Source: Aplectana chamaeleonis (Eukaryota > Nematoda > Chromadorea > Rhabditida > Cosmocercidae). From it: a stretch of 64,000 nucleotides of DNA. The stretch lies in contig JAPDOI010001159.1 in NCBI GenBank assembly GCA_029168955.1, positions 1 through 64,000 on the forward strand, written 5' to 3'. Within the stretch, counting starts at the first letter, position 1. Each line of letters starts with the position of its first letter. Both the position numbers and the translations under genes were made by a program. Under the pieces are notes generated by a model, which worked only from the letters and a program-made list of their open reading frames with translations, ran no database searches and had not been told where the DNA came from. Below, piece by piece: positions 1 to 12,716 of this stretch.

Positions 1-965
1 AAACCAGAGAAACAAAGTATAACTGGACCGGATTCTACATATAGGCCTCGTAGTCAAACCCACCACTCGGTCAGGATCATCTGAATGGGTGATAAGACGA
101 GCCTGAAACGATTCCAGACAGGGCTCAAGACGAGTCCGAAATCGTATCGAGCGATATATTGCATTCAAGCGGTCGGTCTTGCAAAGCCATGATGATGGGG
201 GCATGATGATACCTGTGATGACAAGAACAACCGAAAATTATTTCTCTACGTGATCGTTCACTAAACGACCAACTTCATGCATACGTTTCTCAATGAATGA
301 AATGCTGTTTGTTTCGTAGAAGCTGATATTGATAATGATACATTGATAAGCCGAAATCTCCAGCTGAATTATTTAAGTTACTCCTTTGCTCCTTAAAACA
401 GTCTCGAGCGCCACTCCTGCCATGGAACGCTGTTTCTTTCTTCTCTAGCCAAGAAGTCAGTCAGATCTGAATGAATCGATTGAGTCCAGATCTGACTGAG
501 TGGATTCAGTTTAACTTGTTTGTTGACTGACCTTCTCTGTTTGTAGCTTCTAGGTCGCTATCCCTGCCAACACGTACGTTTGAAAAGTGTGCCGCTCATC
601 TGAATCCTTTTTCAGAACATGGATTCAGATAGGCCGAGACTGAAATTTTCGAAAGAGCTTTACTACGGGCCATAGCCTACACCACTCATTACTTCCGGAG
701 CCGGTTCGAAGCAAGGCTCATCGGGCTTATCATGTCAAAAATCTCCTTATCACTGTTACTAATTTGCCATCACCGACCGCTCCGCACTCATCCCAGCAAC
801 CTAAGCTTATACATAACATGTCTTCTTACCGATAAAATCCATCATTTCGAAACACAGCCGAAGGAGAGGCGGTATTCTTGAGAAAATGGATGAGAACTAA
901 TCGCCATTTAAGACATGTTATTGTAAGTAATAAACTTGTTGATCACTTCCCCTGTCCCTTCCCAT
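1..965. other. intergenic DNA, no gene seen
   Basis: No convincing coding exon is visible on either strand. There are two short hairpins: an inverted pair AGTCAGATCTG / CAGATCTGACT near 461-511, and CTGAATCC / GGATTCAG near 600-630. They resemble remnants of small foldback elements, but I see no target duplication. Confidence 0.5.
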
Positions 966-1152
966 CTGGGGTGCGTTCCTAGAAGATTTCCACGGGAGAG
1001 AAAAATGTATCTGGCAAGAACCCACCACTGGCAGATTGGTCAGGAGGCCGCCTGAAATGAATCTTATCTTTGCACTACCTCCTAAATCCGTCCATATCTT
1101 ATCAAACCCATTTTTCCCTCGCATGGAAATCTTCTTGGGAACGCACCCCTGA
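966..1152. mobile_element. MITE, family G (GGGGTGCGTTCC ends), copy 1
   Basis: Ends are inverted over about 40 bp: GGGGTGCGTTCCTAGAAG on the left and its near complement ending AACGCACCCC on the right. At about 185 bp with no coding capacity this is a MITE. Three more copies lie at 51082, 51241 and 58562. The C(A/T)GGGG start resembles hAT ends, but I could not define the target duplication. Confidence 0.7.
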
Positions 1153-1321
1153 AAAAAGTAAAGATTACAAAGCGTGTTTCAGGGATTTGATCTTATCGAT
1201 TAGATATGAGTAAAAGCTTAAGGGTTTGGGCATTAGGGGCCGAATAGAGCCCCCGCCGCTGAAAGGGATCACAATAAAGAGGTCAAAATAAAAACTGGAG
1301 ACCAAAACTGAGTGGGCAACT

Positions 1322-2141
1322 CGGACAGTCTGGGAAGCTTAGTACGGCGGCGCAATACCGTTAGTACGCCGGGCACAAAGGATCGGCAGCACCTGTGCTG
1401 TAGCTGCTGGTAACAGCAGGATATGCTCTGCAACGACCAGGAGCTCCTGTTGCTTGTGCTGGCGTCACTAACGCTTTGTTTATCGTGGCACGCGTGTTAT
1501 TGCCAGCCACTCTCTCCCTAGTGTCTGGCTGACACTCCTTTCCATTGATTTGTCTAATACGAATGAACATTGCAGCATCCTCTTGTACGACGGCGGCGGG
1601 TATATAAGGCGGCCAGTCTCGCTGAGGGGTGCAGTTGGCCGTTTGAGGCCAGTCCGGATGAGGTGACCTTGTGTCACTGTTCGGGCGCGTTAATCTTTGG
1701 AACGCTGAGGGGAGTCATCCCCACCATCGCCCATCGCGAGGAAGCATCCTGGTGGCGGACCGCGGCCAGGATGTTCTCCTTGCTGCTGGCCGCGTGACAA
1801 AAATTATATCCACACACCGGTAAAGGAGGGTGGCAATCCAAATTCTGTCGATAATGAGCGTTAGTACGTCAGCATACGTTGGCAGGATATGCTGCCGCAA
1901 CACAGCAGCTCTTGCACATAACGAGCGTTAGTATGCCAGCATTGTACGTTGGCAGGATATGCTGCCGCAACCAGCAGCTCTTGCACACAACGAGCTGTTA
2001 GTATGCCTTAAGCATACGTTGGCAGGATATGCTGCCGCAACCAGCAGCTCTTGCAGACGACAACGAGAGCGTTAAGTATGCTAGGTTTGTTCTGGCGTAC
2101 TAACGGTATTTTGCCGGACGTACTAAGCCCCTGACTGTCCG
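1322..2141. mobile_element. 820-bp TIR element with internal tandem repeats
   Basis: Left end CGGACAGTCTGGGAAGCTTA matches, inverted, the right end at 2094-2141, with about 50 bp arms at roughly 80% identity. Both arms include the phrase ACCGTTAGTACGCC. The interior holds GC-rich single-copy DNA and the 67-69 bp tandem repeat listed separately. No transposase reading frame is present, so it is non-autonomous. No clear target duplication was found. Confidence 0.65.
1854..2065 (+). repeat. 67-69 bp tandem repeat, about three copies
   Basis: Three successive copies contain the shared phrases GAGCGTTAGTA, ACGTTGGCAGGATATGCTGC and CAGCAGCTCTTGCA, with unit lengths of about 67-69 bp. They lie just inside the right inverted terminus of the 1322-2141 element, a common place for subterminal repeats. 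A degenerate related stretch lies at 1395-1480. Confidence 0.75.
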
Positions 2142-2392
2142 AGAGAAAATGCGACTGGTGATCAAAAAAGCAAACTGAAGAGAGAGCGAAACAACTGCGC
2201 AATACAAATGAGGCAAGATATGGAGATGGAGATGTACTCTGTCAATTCGAGACTCTGATGCTTCGGGGAAAAACGGCGCTTTATCACGCTCTGTTATCAT
2301 TAGGCATCAAATTCACCTTTAGAGCCGTCATCAATGTGCTTTTAACCGCGCAGAAAGAGGTGAAGCGCTCACTGTCATATGTAAGCAAAGTG

Positions 2393-2705
2393 AACGCGCC
2401 GGATGGGGCAAGGGCAGTGCAGCCGGCGCATTTGAAGATCGCCGTTGCTCTGTACAAGTTACAGGACACGTCTATCGTGGTTGGTCACAGGTCAAGACAC
2501 GTATGTCGTGCCCCAGCGAGTCCTTCTCCTCACTGCCCCCGGCCGCTCCAATCTCTGGCTAGCTGGGGCGGCTTAGCACAGCGATGGGGCACGACATACG
2601 CGTCTTGACCTGTGACCAACCACGATAGACGTGTCCTGTCTTGTGAGCAAGGGCAATCATCAAAGGCGCCGATTGCACTGCCCCTGCCCCAGCCGGCGCG
2701 TCCTT
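2393..2705. mobile_element. foldback MITE with about 120-bp arms
   Basis: A nearly palindromic 310-bp unit. The inner arms (2464-2516 and 2586-2636) are almost identical inverted copies containing GACACGTCTATCGTGG. The outer arms are GC-rich (GGGGCAAGGGCAGTGCA) and more diverged. The reading frames over it are mirror images caused by the palindrome and are not genes. GC-rich DNA at 13500-13570 resembles the outer arm. Confidence 0.75.
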
Positions 2706-4122
2706 GCATACGGCCCCGGGTCACTCTCCGGAGGCCAGCATAATTTTGGCTGCTGGGAGGATACAGTGGGTATCCTCACGGCGGGGAGGGGGTGGGGGGC
2801 GAGTTACGCCGCGGTCCGCAGAGGGTGGCTCCTCACCGCAGACCTCGGTGAAGATTACGCCCGTGTTGCGAACAAGGCTGGAGGAAGCTTCTGTGCGCTG
2901 TGGACCTTCAAATTCGTGAAATTTTCGAGGTAAACCCACCCATTTTTCGTGGTAATTTCACCTCATTCTCGGGGTGAATTGGACCCTCTCTCGCTGTCAG
3001 TTCGCACCATATTCACGGGATATTCACCTCATTCTCACCTATCCTAGCGGCAAATTCACCCATACAGTGAATTTAACGCGGCAAATTAAGAGCTCAAAAG
3101 CCAAAAAGGGCTCAAACTTTATCACATCATGGGGCGATTTTTATCATTCGAGGATGATTTCTGTCTTTTCATTTCTTCCTGTTTTGCGTGCTTCTCATAC
3201 CTATCGACCGGGTGGGATTAGGACGGCCGCTTTTGGCCGAATATGACAGGGGCCTTAGGGCACGAATGAATGTTCAGTCATTGAACAAACATTTCGTGTC
3301 ATCGTCGCTGGAGGCTTGTTTTGTCTCCTTTCGTGGAGAACATTCAATGAATTGATACAATCGATGCATCAATCAATGTAATCTTGATCTAACAAGTCGT
3401 TCACTATAAAAATTACGAATCGAGTACCACCCTCCCCCCCCCCCGTCGTCGCCATCATCTTTTTCCAGAGGGGGGGGGGGGGCTGAGCAAATCGCTTGAA
3501 CATGAAGGAGGAGGAAGAAGGTGGGTTATATCACACCTCGCGCCCACATGAAGGGGAGAAAGGTGGGTTGTATCACACCTCTGCTGCCCTAGCCTGATGA
3601 TAAGCAGCAAAGTTCAATGGAGTAAGTAGTGGTAAACAGTAGATAACAAACTTGTTGGTCACATCGCCTATCCCTTCAACCCTTCAAGACGATTATAAAT
3701 TGCCATCACCACGAAATTCTCACGGTAAACAAAATTGATGATACCGAATTGAAAAATGGTAGGGTATAAGAGAAATAAAAAGCGGTGTGGAATTGCGATG
3801 TGTCTTTGTTTACGCACCGTTCTGCTCCAGGAGTCAGCAGTTGAGGCTTTGCACGGAGTGTAATAGAATGTAGGAAAACAATACCACCAGTGTTCAAGAT
3901 ATCACAATATCGTACACTAAACATGGAGAACTAAAGAAAGAAAAACTACTACACTTCCTTGAGAATTTTGTGCTCGTGGCAAATTATAAACTTGTCCTTT
4001 CACATCCGAAAAAGCACAGCCTACAGCGTGTTTTAGTGATTTTATCCACCAATCAATAATATCGATTGATATGATCAGCAGCAAAAAGTTAAAGTAAAGT
4101 AAGTAATGGTAAACTGTAAGTA
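2706..4122. other. intergenic DNA with homopolymer and short direct repeats
   Basis: No gene recognised. A C-run and a G-run of about 12 bases each sit about 40 bp apart at 3428-3482 and could pair. Two copies of a 50-55 bp unit containing GGTGGGTT.TATCACACCTC lie at 3505-3585. A phrase TATCGACCGGGTGG at about 3202 recurs in the repeat near 47.2-48.3 kb. Confidence 0.5.
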
Positions 4123-4261
4123 CTCAATCAATCAATCAATGGCTTTATTGTGGCAATAAAGAAACATAACTACATGATGTATGTGAAGAGGCAGTAGCTC
4201 CACATGTACGGTGAAATAAAATAAAAGAAATGAATGAATTGAGGTAGTCCACCCAGGCAAG

Positions 4262-4429
4262 TAAACTCTGGTACCGCCGTAGTGACCTGTTGATTTCGAT
4301 CAATACCAGCAGCGGAGCGGTGGGCCTCGGTGAAATATAACTAGTGATAAGGAGGTTCCGACGAAAAAGCCACCGCTCCTCGCTGTGATAATCGAAATCA
4401 ACAGGTCACTACGGCGGTACCAGAGTTTA
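4262..4429. mobile_element. 168-bp MITE in the LINE 3' UTR, TA target
   Basis: Inverted ends TAAACTCTGGTACCGCCGTA and its complement form arms of about 60 bp (4262-4322 and 4370-4429). The TA at each edge fits a Tc1/mariner-type target duplication. No coding capacity. Confidence 0.8.
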
Positions 4430-4439
4430 GATAAACAGG

Positions 4440-5199
4440 TAGGTAGACAAGTTGGAAAATACACGTAGAACGACTCGTAAGAGTGATAGCACTCTTAATG
4501 TAAAGCTCTAACAAAATAAACGGCCGTCTGTCCCATGTACTGACCTGAAATCAAACTTGGACGGGCGACATTTGAAAATCGAATAGTTTTTTGCTTCGAC
4601 AATTTCTTGAGGCAGTTTGTTCCAAATTCGTATCGTCCATCGCTGGTTGAGGGAGCGCCGCGACGCTGCTTGGCGGGAAACATGGCGCGCAGGAAAACGA
4701 AGGGCGAGTGGCTATTGATCGCGCAATTTTTCCCGCCATGCAGCGTCGCGGCGATCCCTCATCCAGTGATGGACGATATAACCCGGTAGGCAAAGGAATG
4801 CAGTACACCGGATTTTGTAGTGAATGCAGGTTTGAGCTGGAAACCATGTTGGTGAGAGCGAGCACAGTGGCGAGTAAACGCAAAAATGCTCTCAAAAGGA
4901 ATGTCACTAAAACCATTAACTATCTTATAACATAACTGTTGATCAAACTCAGCTCTCCTGTATCGCAAGGTTTCAATCTCTAACATTGTTAATCTAGTCG
5001 TATAATCCGGCACTTCTCGCCCAGGAAATAATTTGATAAAAACGCGTTTTGAGTATCTTCTTTGCACGTTTTCAACAATTTCATCATCTTCAGCTGAAGA
5101 TGGTGACCAAACCTGCGTGCAATATTCCAACAATGGCCGGCAGTAGACAATGAATGCTTTCCTATAATGCTCGAGGCCGGGGTGATGCAGTGATCTGAG
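4440..5199 (-). pseudogene. CR1-like LINE, fragment 3 (C-terminus)
   Basis: Minus-strand frame LRSLHHPGLEHYRKAFIVYC, then LLEYCTQVWSP and LEIETLRYRRAEFDQQLCYK, then after another MITE RIWNKLPQEIVEAKNYSIFK. This is the conserved C-terminal part of CR1-type ORF2. It joins fragment 2 in frame across the TA duplication (NCI to LRSL). The frame ends near 4503, followed by 3' UTR. Confidence 0.85.
4631..4778. mobile_element. palindromic MITE, family P, copy 1 (TA target)
   Basis: Ends read TCGTCCATCGCTGG and, inverted, CCAGTGATGGACGA, with inner arms GGGATCGCCGCGACGCTGC. TA is duplicated at 4631-4632 and 4777-4778. Excision to one TA joins the LINE codons for VI and RIWNKLP in frame, which proves the boundaries. 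Copies 2 and 3 lie in the same LINE. Confidence 0.85.
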
Positions 5200-6304
5200 T
5201 ATCGTCAGTCACTGGATAAGGCCTCCTTCAGAGTTCAATCGCTGTGCGACGCGATCGTGTGCACGGCGATGCGACCGTCGCGTCGCCGGGGAAATCACAG
5301 GCTTTGGAAGTATGAAAGCCCAATCGCGAAAAATGGCGATCACGCATTTTTACGTACACATTCTAATCGACGCCTAATCAGCATAGAAGAATACAGCCAT
5401 AAACACAGCTTACTGCAGCTATGTTTATTCTCTGTATTCATTTATGTGTGTATGAAAAATAATGTGGACAATTATTTGTGAGAGCCATTTGTGAGAGGGT
5501 GGTGTTAAATGTTTTAAATGAGGATCTTTTTGCTTTTTCCGAGAGCTTCATGGTTTCTGTCGTGCGTTATAAGATTCATAACTGGCAAGCTAATCTGTTA
5601 GGCAGTTCACAAGCCGAGAAGATTGGAAAAAAGGACACAGCAAAAACATCCACCCCCAAAACAAGTTCGGTACAGCCCATGGACGTTTAACTATTACGAA
5701 ATATTAATAAAAAGTTTGATTCAGAAAAAACACTGATTTTAAAATTGCGAGAAGGGATTAAATAGACGAATTAGACGAATGAATTTCTCCGAATTACCCA
5801 AAGTGAAACAAATTAATAATTTTAAAAATGAATTCTTCTAAGAAATAGAAGATCTTCCGCCATGTGAATCACACCTAGGCTGTCGAGAATGAAGTTTAGC
5901 TACCTAAAGGACCAGCACAAATAAAAAAAACTGGAACAACGCTAAAAATTCCAGAAATTCGAGTGAAGGAACACGAAGCAGTCGACCGGTCGCGTCGCCG
6001 TGCAGTGCACGGCGACGCAATCTGGCAATGCCAGTCGCCCAATCGCGCGATTGGGCAACTTTTCCCGCGATTTTGTCTGAAAGGCCTGCGACTTGATCGT
6101 GCGACGCGACCAGATCGATACGCAGGGTTTTCATCCGGTCGCGTCGCACAGCGATCGAACTCTGAAAGAGGTCTAAGGGATCGCCGCGACGCTGCTTGGC
6201 GGGAAAAACTGCGCGATCAATAACCACTCTCCCGTCGTTTTCCCGCCCACAATTTTTCCCGCCAAGCAGCGTCGCGGCGATCCCTCATCCAGTGATGGAC
6301 GATA
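5200..6304. mobile_element. family P MITE, copy 2, itself interrupted
   Basis: The left end TCGTCAGTCACTGG (5202) and right end CCAGTGATGGACGA (to 6302) are flanked by TA at 5200-5201 and 6303-6304. The usual 140-bp palindrome lies at its right side (6177-6302). The remaining DNA is a second element inserted near the left terminus. Excision restores the LINE frame NCI-LRSL. Confidence 0.8.
5220..6173. mobile_element. Harbinger-like element Q nested in the family P MITE
   Basis: Inverted ends GGCCTCCTTCAGAGTTCAAT and GACCTCTTTCAGAGTTCGAT (right end complemented) continue into GCTGTGCGACGCGA. The flanking trinucleotide TAA is duplicated (5217-5219, 6174-6176), as in PIF/Harbinger elements. The right part contains further palindromes (GCGTCGCCGTGCA, TTGCCCAATCGCG). 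Two short frames (5257-5481, 5478-5690) show no transposase features, so it looks non-autonomous. Confidence 0.75.
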
Positions 6305-6539
6305 TACAATTAGCCACACGAGAAGCTTTTTTCGAGATTTCTTTGCAGTGGGATTCCCACCGGAGGTCGGTGCTAATGAACACACCCAGGTCCCTGATAG
6401 TCACGCGCACCGGAAGCACAACATTGTTCAGGCGTAAGATGCATTCGTGTTGGAAATTGATGTGCAACAAGTTGCATTTTTCCTTAAATAGCTGCAACTG
6501 CCATTGATTGGACCAGTCGGCAAGCCGATTCAAGTTACA
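6305..6539 (-). pseudogene. CR1-like LINE, fragment 2 (post-palm region)
   Basis: Minus-strand frame CNLNRLADWSNQWQL, then LGVFISTDLRWESHCKEI and SRVANCI. This is the region after the RT catalytic site in CR1-like elements. It continues fragment 1 directly: the codon CAA ending HDLQ joins TGT AAC TTG here with no base lost. It ends at a TA where a composite MITE begins. Confidence 0.85.
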
Positions 6540-6540
6540 C

Positions 6541-7132
6541 TATCAAAAAGGGGTCTCCCAAGCAAAAGAGGTTTGGTTGGCGTCAGAAACGTTCCAACAA
6601 AGGTGAACAATAGGTAAGTAGAATGAGGAGAGTCTACAAAAGTGAACAATATTTTCTCAGACTGATTTTCCTGGTCGATACTTCTTAACAGCGAAAACAG
6701 ACCGTTGCGGTGTTCTACACGAAAGCACTATGTGGTTCCAAAAATGGTTTAGATTACGCGAGAACCGTTTGAATGTATGTGCATGTAAACCTAATACTTA
6801 CCATCAGAATAGATGACGCCAAAAACACAGACGGACGGTTAGCTCCAGTTGCTACGAGAAGCGAAACCAAAGTGCCGCATCTAATGAGAGTATTTTCTTA
6901 TAATCTCTGCCAAATTGAAGTCCATACTTGAAAACCACTGAACTCTTCCTCGTGAAATCCCACAACGGTTTGTTTTTAAGAAATAAGAAGTATCGCCCAG
7001 GAAAATCAGTCTGAGAAAATATTGTTCACTTTTTGTAGACTCTCCTCATTCTACTTACCTATTGTTCCCTTTTTGTTGGAACGTTTCTGACGCCAACCAA
7101 ACCTCTTTTGCTTGGGAGACCCCTTTTTGATA
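6541..7132. mobile_element. 592-bp MITE with about 150-bp inverted arms, TA target
   Basis: The left arm starts TATCAAAAAGGGGTCTCCCA and its inverted copy ends at 7132, with matching arms of about 150 bp. TA is present at both edges, as in Tc1/mariner. It sits inside the CTAG terminus of the Helitron-like element, so it is younger. No transposase frame. Confidence 0.85.
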
Positions 7133-7261
7133 GAATTGTTCACTTTTTATTGATATTACGAAGTAATATCTCTGAAAAATCTTCAATATTTTTCGAATAG
7201 CATGGATTTCTATAATCAGTGAGCAACAAACTGAAGGCAGCACGCTACAAATGAAGCGCTA

Positions 7262-10200
7262 CTCACTTCCCACGACGTCCTGATGACGTCAGAAGATGCC
7301 CCAGCGCACTTGGCACCACTTCCTGCACGACGTCCCGATGACGTCACCATATGCTTTATGCCCTTGGCACGACCTTGGCACGACGTCCTGATGACGTCAT
7401 CAGATGCCCTATGTACTTTACATGACATCCTGATGACGTCATCAGATGCCCTATGTACTTTGCATGACATCCTGATGACGTCATCAGATGCCCTATGTAC
7501 TTTACATGACATCCTGATGACGTCATCAGATGCCCTATGTAGTTTAGATCACACCCCCGATGACGTCATCAGATGCCCTATGTAATTTTTAGATGACACA
7601 CTGATGACGTCCTCAGATGCCCTATGTACTTTAGATGACACCCTGATGACGTCATCAGATGCACTATGTACTTTAGATGACACCCTGATGACGTCATCAG
7701 ATGATCTATGTACTTTACATGACATCCTGATGACGTCATCATGCCCTATGTACTTTACATGACATCCTGATGACATCATCAGATGCCCTATGTACTTTAC
7801 ATGACATCCTGAAGACGTCATCAGATGCCCTATGTACTTTACATGACATCCTGATGACGTCATCAGATGCCCTATATACTTTAGATGACATCCTGATGAC
7901 GTCGTCAGATGCCCTATGTATTTTAGATGACACCCTGATGACGTCATCAGATGCCGTAAGTACTTTACATGACACCCTGATGACGTCATCAGATGCCCTA
8001 TGTACTTTACATGACATCCTGATGACATCATCAGATGCCCCATGTACTTTATATGACACCCTGATGACGTCATCAGATGCCCTATGTACTTGCATGACAC
8101 CCTGATGACGTCATCAGATGCCCTATGTACTTTACATGACACCCTGATGACGTCATCAGATGCACTATGTACTTTAGATGACACCCTGATGACGTCATCA
8201 GATGATCTATGTACTTTACATGACATCCTGATGACGTCATCATATGCCCTATGTACTTTAGATGACACTCTGATGACGTCATCAGATGCCCTATGTACTT
8301 TACATGACATCCTGAAGACGTCATCAGATGCCCTATGTACTTTACATGACATCCTGATGACGTCATCAGATGCCCTATGTACTTTACATGACATCCTGAT
8401 GACGTCATCAGATACCTTATGTACTTTACATGACATCCTGAAGACGTCATCAGATGCCCTATGTACTTTACATGACATCCTGATGACGTCATCAGATGCC
8501 CTATGTACTTTACATGACATCCTGATGACGTCATCAGATGCCTTATGTACTTTACATGACACCCTGATGACGTCATCAGATGCCCTATGTACTTTACATG
8601 ACACCCTGATGACGCCATCAGATGCCCTATGTACTTTACATGACACCCTGATGACGTCATCAGGTGCCCTATGTACTTTACATGACATCCTGATGACGTC
8701 ATCAGATGCCCTATGTACTTTACATGACACCCTGATGACGTCATCAGATGCCCTATGTACTTTACATGACACCCTGATGACGTCATCAGATGCCCTATGT
8801 ACTTTACATGACACCCTGATGACGTCATCAGATGCCCTATGTACTTTACATGACACCTGATGACGTCATCAGATGCCCTATGTACTTTACATGACACCCT
8901 GATGACGTCATCAGATGCCCTATGTACTTTACATGACATCCTGATGACGTCATCAGATGCCCTATGTACTTTACATGACACCCTGATGACGTCATCAGAT
9001 GCCCTATGTACTTTACATGACACCCTGATGACGTCATCAGATGCCCTATGTACTTTACATGACACCCTGATGACGTCATCAGATGCCCTATGTACTTTAC
9101 ATGACATCCTGATGACGTCATCAGATGCCCTATGTACTTTACATGACACCCTGATGACGTCATCAGATGCCCTATGTACTTTACATGACACCCTGATGAC
9201 GTCATCAGATGCCCTATGTACTTTACATGACATCCTGATGACGTCATCAGATGCCCTATGTACTTTACATGACACCCTGATGACGTCATCAGATGCCCTA
9301 TGTACTTTACATGACACCCTGATGACGTCATCAGATGCCCTATGTACTTTACATGACACCCTGATGACGTCATCAGATGCCCTATGTACTTTACATGACA
9401 CCCTGATGACGTCATCAGATGCCCTATGTACTTTACATGACATCCTGATGACGTCATCAGATGCCCTATGTACTTTACATGACATCCTGATGACGTCATC
9501 AGATGCCCTATGTACTTTACATGACACCCTGATGACGTCATCAGATGCCCTATGTACTTTACATGACACCTGATGACGTCATCAGATGCCCTATGTACTT
9601 TACATGACACCCTGATGACGTCATCAGATGCCCTATGTACTTTACATGACATCCTGATGACGTCATCAGATGCCCTATGTACTTTACATGACACCTGATG
9701 ACGTCATCAGATGCCCTATGTACTTTACATGACACCCTGATGACGTCATCAGATGCCCTATGTACTTTACATGACACCCTGATGACGTCATCAGATGCCC
9801 TATGTACTTTACATGACACCCTGATGACGTCATCAGATGCCCTATGTACTTTACATGACACCCTGATGACGTCATCAGATGCCCTATGTACTTTACATGA
9901 CACCCTGATGACGTCATCAGATGCCCTATGTACTTTACATGACACCCTGATGACGTCATCAGATGCCCTATGTACTTTACATGACACCATGATGACGTCA
10001 TCAGATGCCCTATGTACTTTGCATGACACCCTGATGACGTCATCAGATGCCCTATGTACTTTACATGACATCCTGATGACGTCATCAGATGCCCTATGTA
10101 CTTTACATGACATCCTGATGACGTCATCAGATGCCCTATGTACTTTACATGACACCCTGATGACGTCATCAGATGCCCTATGCACTTTACATGGCACCCT

Positions 10201-12624
10201 GATGACGTCATCAGATGCCCTATGTACTTTACATGACATCCTGATGACGTCATCAGATGCCCTATGTACTTTACATGACACCCTGATGACGTCATCAGAT
10301 GCCCTATGTACTTTACATGACACCCTGATGACGTCATCAGATGCCCTATGTACTTACATGACATCCTGATGACGTCATCAGATGCCCTATGTACTTTACA
10401 TGACACCCTGATGACGTCATCAGATGCCCTATGTACTTTACATGACACCTGATGACGTCATCAGATGCCCTATGTACTTTACATGACACCCTGATGACGT
10501 CATCAGATGCCCTATGTACTTTACATGACACCCTGATGGCGTCATCAGATGCCCTATGTACTTTACATGACACCCTGATGACGTCATCAGATGCCCTATG
10601 TACTTTACATGACATCCTGATGACGTCATCAGATGCCCTATGTACTTTACATGACACCCTGATGACGTCATCAGATGCCCTATGTACTTTACATGACACC
10701 CTTATGACGTCATCAGATGCCCTATGTACTTTACATGACACCTTCATGACGTCATCAGATGCCCTATGTACTTTACATGACATCCTGATGACGTCATCAG
10801 ATGCCCTATGTACTTTACATGACACCCTGATGACGTCATCAGATGCCCTATGTACTTTACATGACACCCTGATGGCGTCATCAGATGCCCTATGTACTTT
10901 ACATGACACCCTGATGACGTCATCAGATGCCCTATGTACTTTACATGACACCCTGATGACGTCATCAGATGCACTATGTACTTGAGATGACACCCTGATG
11001 ACGTCATCAGATGATCTATGTACTTTACATGACATCCTGATGACGTCATCATATGCCCTATGTACTTTAGATGACACTCTGATGACGTCATCAGATGCCT
11101 TATGTACTTTACATGACATCCTGAAGACGTCATCAGATGCCCTATGCACTTTACATGACATCCTGATGACGTCATCAGATGCCCTATGTACTTTACATGA
11201 CATCCTGATGACGTCATCAGATACCTTATGTACTTTACATGACATCCTGAAGACGTCATCAGATGCCCTATGTACTTTACATGACATCCTGATGACGTCA
11301 TCAGATGCCCTATGTACTTTACATGACATCCTGATGACGTCATCAGATGCCTTATGTACTTTACATGACACCCTGATGACGTCATCAGATGCCCTATGTA
11401 CTTTACATGACACCCTGATGACGCCATCAGATGCCCTATGTACTTTACATGACACCCTGATGACGTCATCAGGTGCCCTATGTACTTTACATGACATCCT
11501 GCTGACGTCATCAGATGCCCTATGTACTTTACATGACACCCTGATGACGTCATCAGATGCCCTATGTACTTTACATGACACCCTGATGACGTCATCAGAT
11601 GCCCTATGTACTTTATACATGACATCCTGATGACGTCATCAGATGCCCTATGTACTTTACATGACACCCTGATGACGTCATCAGATGCCCTATGTACTTT
11701 ACATGACACCCTGATGACGTCATCAGATGCCCTATGTACTTTACATGACATCCTGATTACGTCATCAGATGCCCTATGTACTTTACATGACACCCTGATG
11801 ACGTCATCAGATGCCCTATGTACTTTACATGACACCCTGATGACGTCATCAGATGCCCTATGTACTTTACATGACACCCTGATGACGGTCATCAGATGCC
11901 CTATGTACTTTACATGACATCTTGATGACGTCATCAGATGCCCTATGTACTTTACATGACACCCTTATGACGTCATCAGATGCCCTATGTACTTTACATG
12001 ACACCCTGATGACGTCATCAGATGCCCTATGTACTTTACATGACACCTTGATGACGTCATCAGATGCCCTATGTACTTTACATGACATCCTGATGACGTC
12101 ATCAGATGCCCTATGTACTTTACATGACATCTTGATGACGTCATCAGATGCCCTATGTACTTTACATGACATCCTGATGACGTCATCAGATGCCCTATGT
12201 ACTTTTCATAACACCCTTATGTCGTAACCAGATGCCCTATGTACTTTCCATGACACCCTGATGACGTCATCAGATGCCCTATGTACTTTACATGACACCC
12301 TGATGACGTCATCAGATGCCCTATGTACTTTACATGACACCCTGATGACGTCATCAGATGCCTATGTACTTTACATGACATCCTGATGACGTCATCAGAT
12401 GCCCTATGTACTTTACATGACATCCTGATGACGTCATCAGATGCCCTATGTACTTTACATGACACCCTGATGACGTCATCAGATGCCCTATGTACTTTAC
12501 ATGACATCCTGATGACGTCATCAGATGCCCTATGTACTTTACATGACATCCTGATGACGTCATCAGATGCCCTATGTACTTTACATGACACCCTGATGAC
12601 GTCATCAGATGCCCTATGTACTGA
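7262..12624. repeat. 42-bp satellite array, about 125 units, each with a CRE palindrome
   Basis: The unit is 42 bp and contains the perfect 16-bp palindrome CTGATGACGTCATCAG followed by ATGCCCTATGTACTTTACAT. TGACGTCA is the consensus cAMP-response element bound by CREB/ATF bZIP factors. Units are degenerate at the left edge (7262-7400), near identical in the centre (about 8860-10340) and stop abruptly at 12622. Rare one-base losses occur near 8858, 9569, 9693 and 10447. Because 42 is a multiple of 3, long open frames run on both strands with a 14-residue repeat (MSCKVHRASDDVIR-like); they reflect the repeat, not genes. Confidence 0.95.
7660..11600. repeat. higher-order duplicated blocks inside the satellite
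   Basis: A recognisable run of variant units (GCACTATG, then GATCTATG, then TCATATGCCC, then CCTGAAGACG) begins at about 8161 and again at about 10970, with about 600 bp shared. A less complete version begins at 7660. The array therefore grew partly by block duplication of many units, 501 bp and 2809 bp apart. Confidence 0.75.
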
Positions 12625-12655
12625 TAGCCTGCGACCACTGGCAGTGGCTAGTGGC

Positions 12656-12716
12656 AGGAACGAGGAACGAGGAACGAGGGACGAGGGACGAGGAACAGGA
12701 CACGAGGGACGCGTTA
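12656..12716 (+). repeat. 7-bp purine-rich tandem repeat
   Basis: Units alternate AGGAACG and AGGGACG directly beside the end of the 42-bp array, inside the 5' part of the Helitron-like element (minus orientation). Confidence 0.8.

Noticed and set aside
7262..12624. CRISPR array
   Set aside because: Units are contiguous with no unique spacers, and the DNA is eukaryotic with introns and LINEs.
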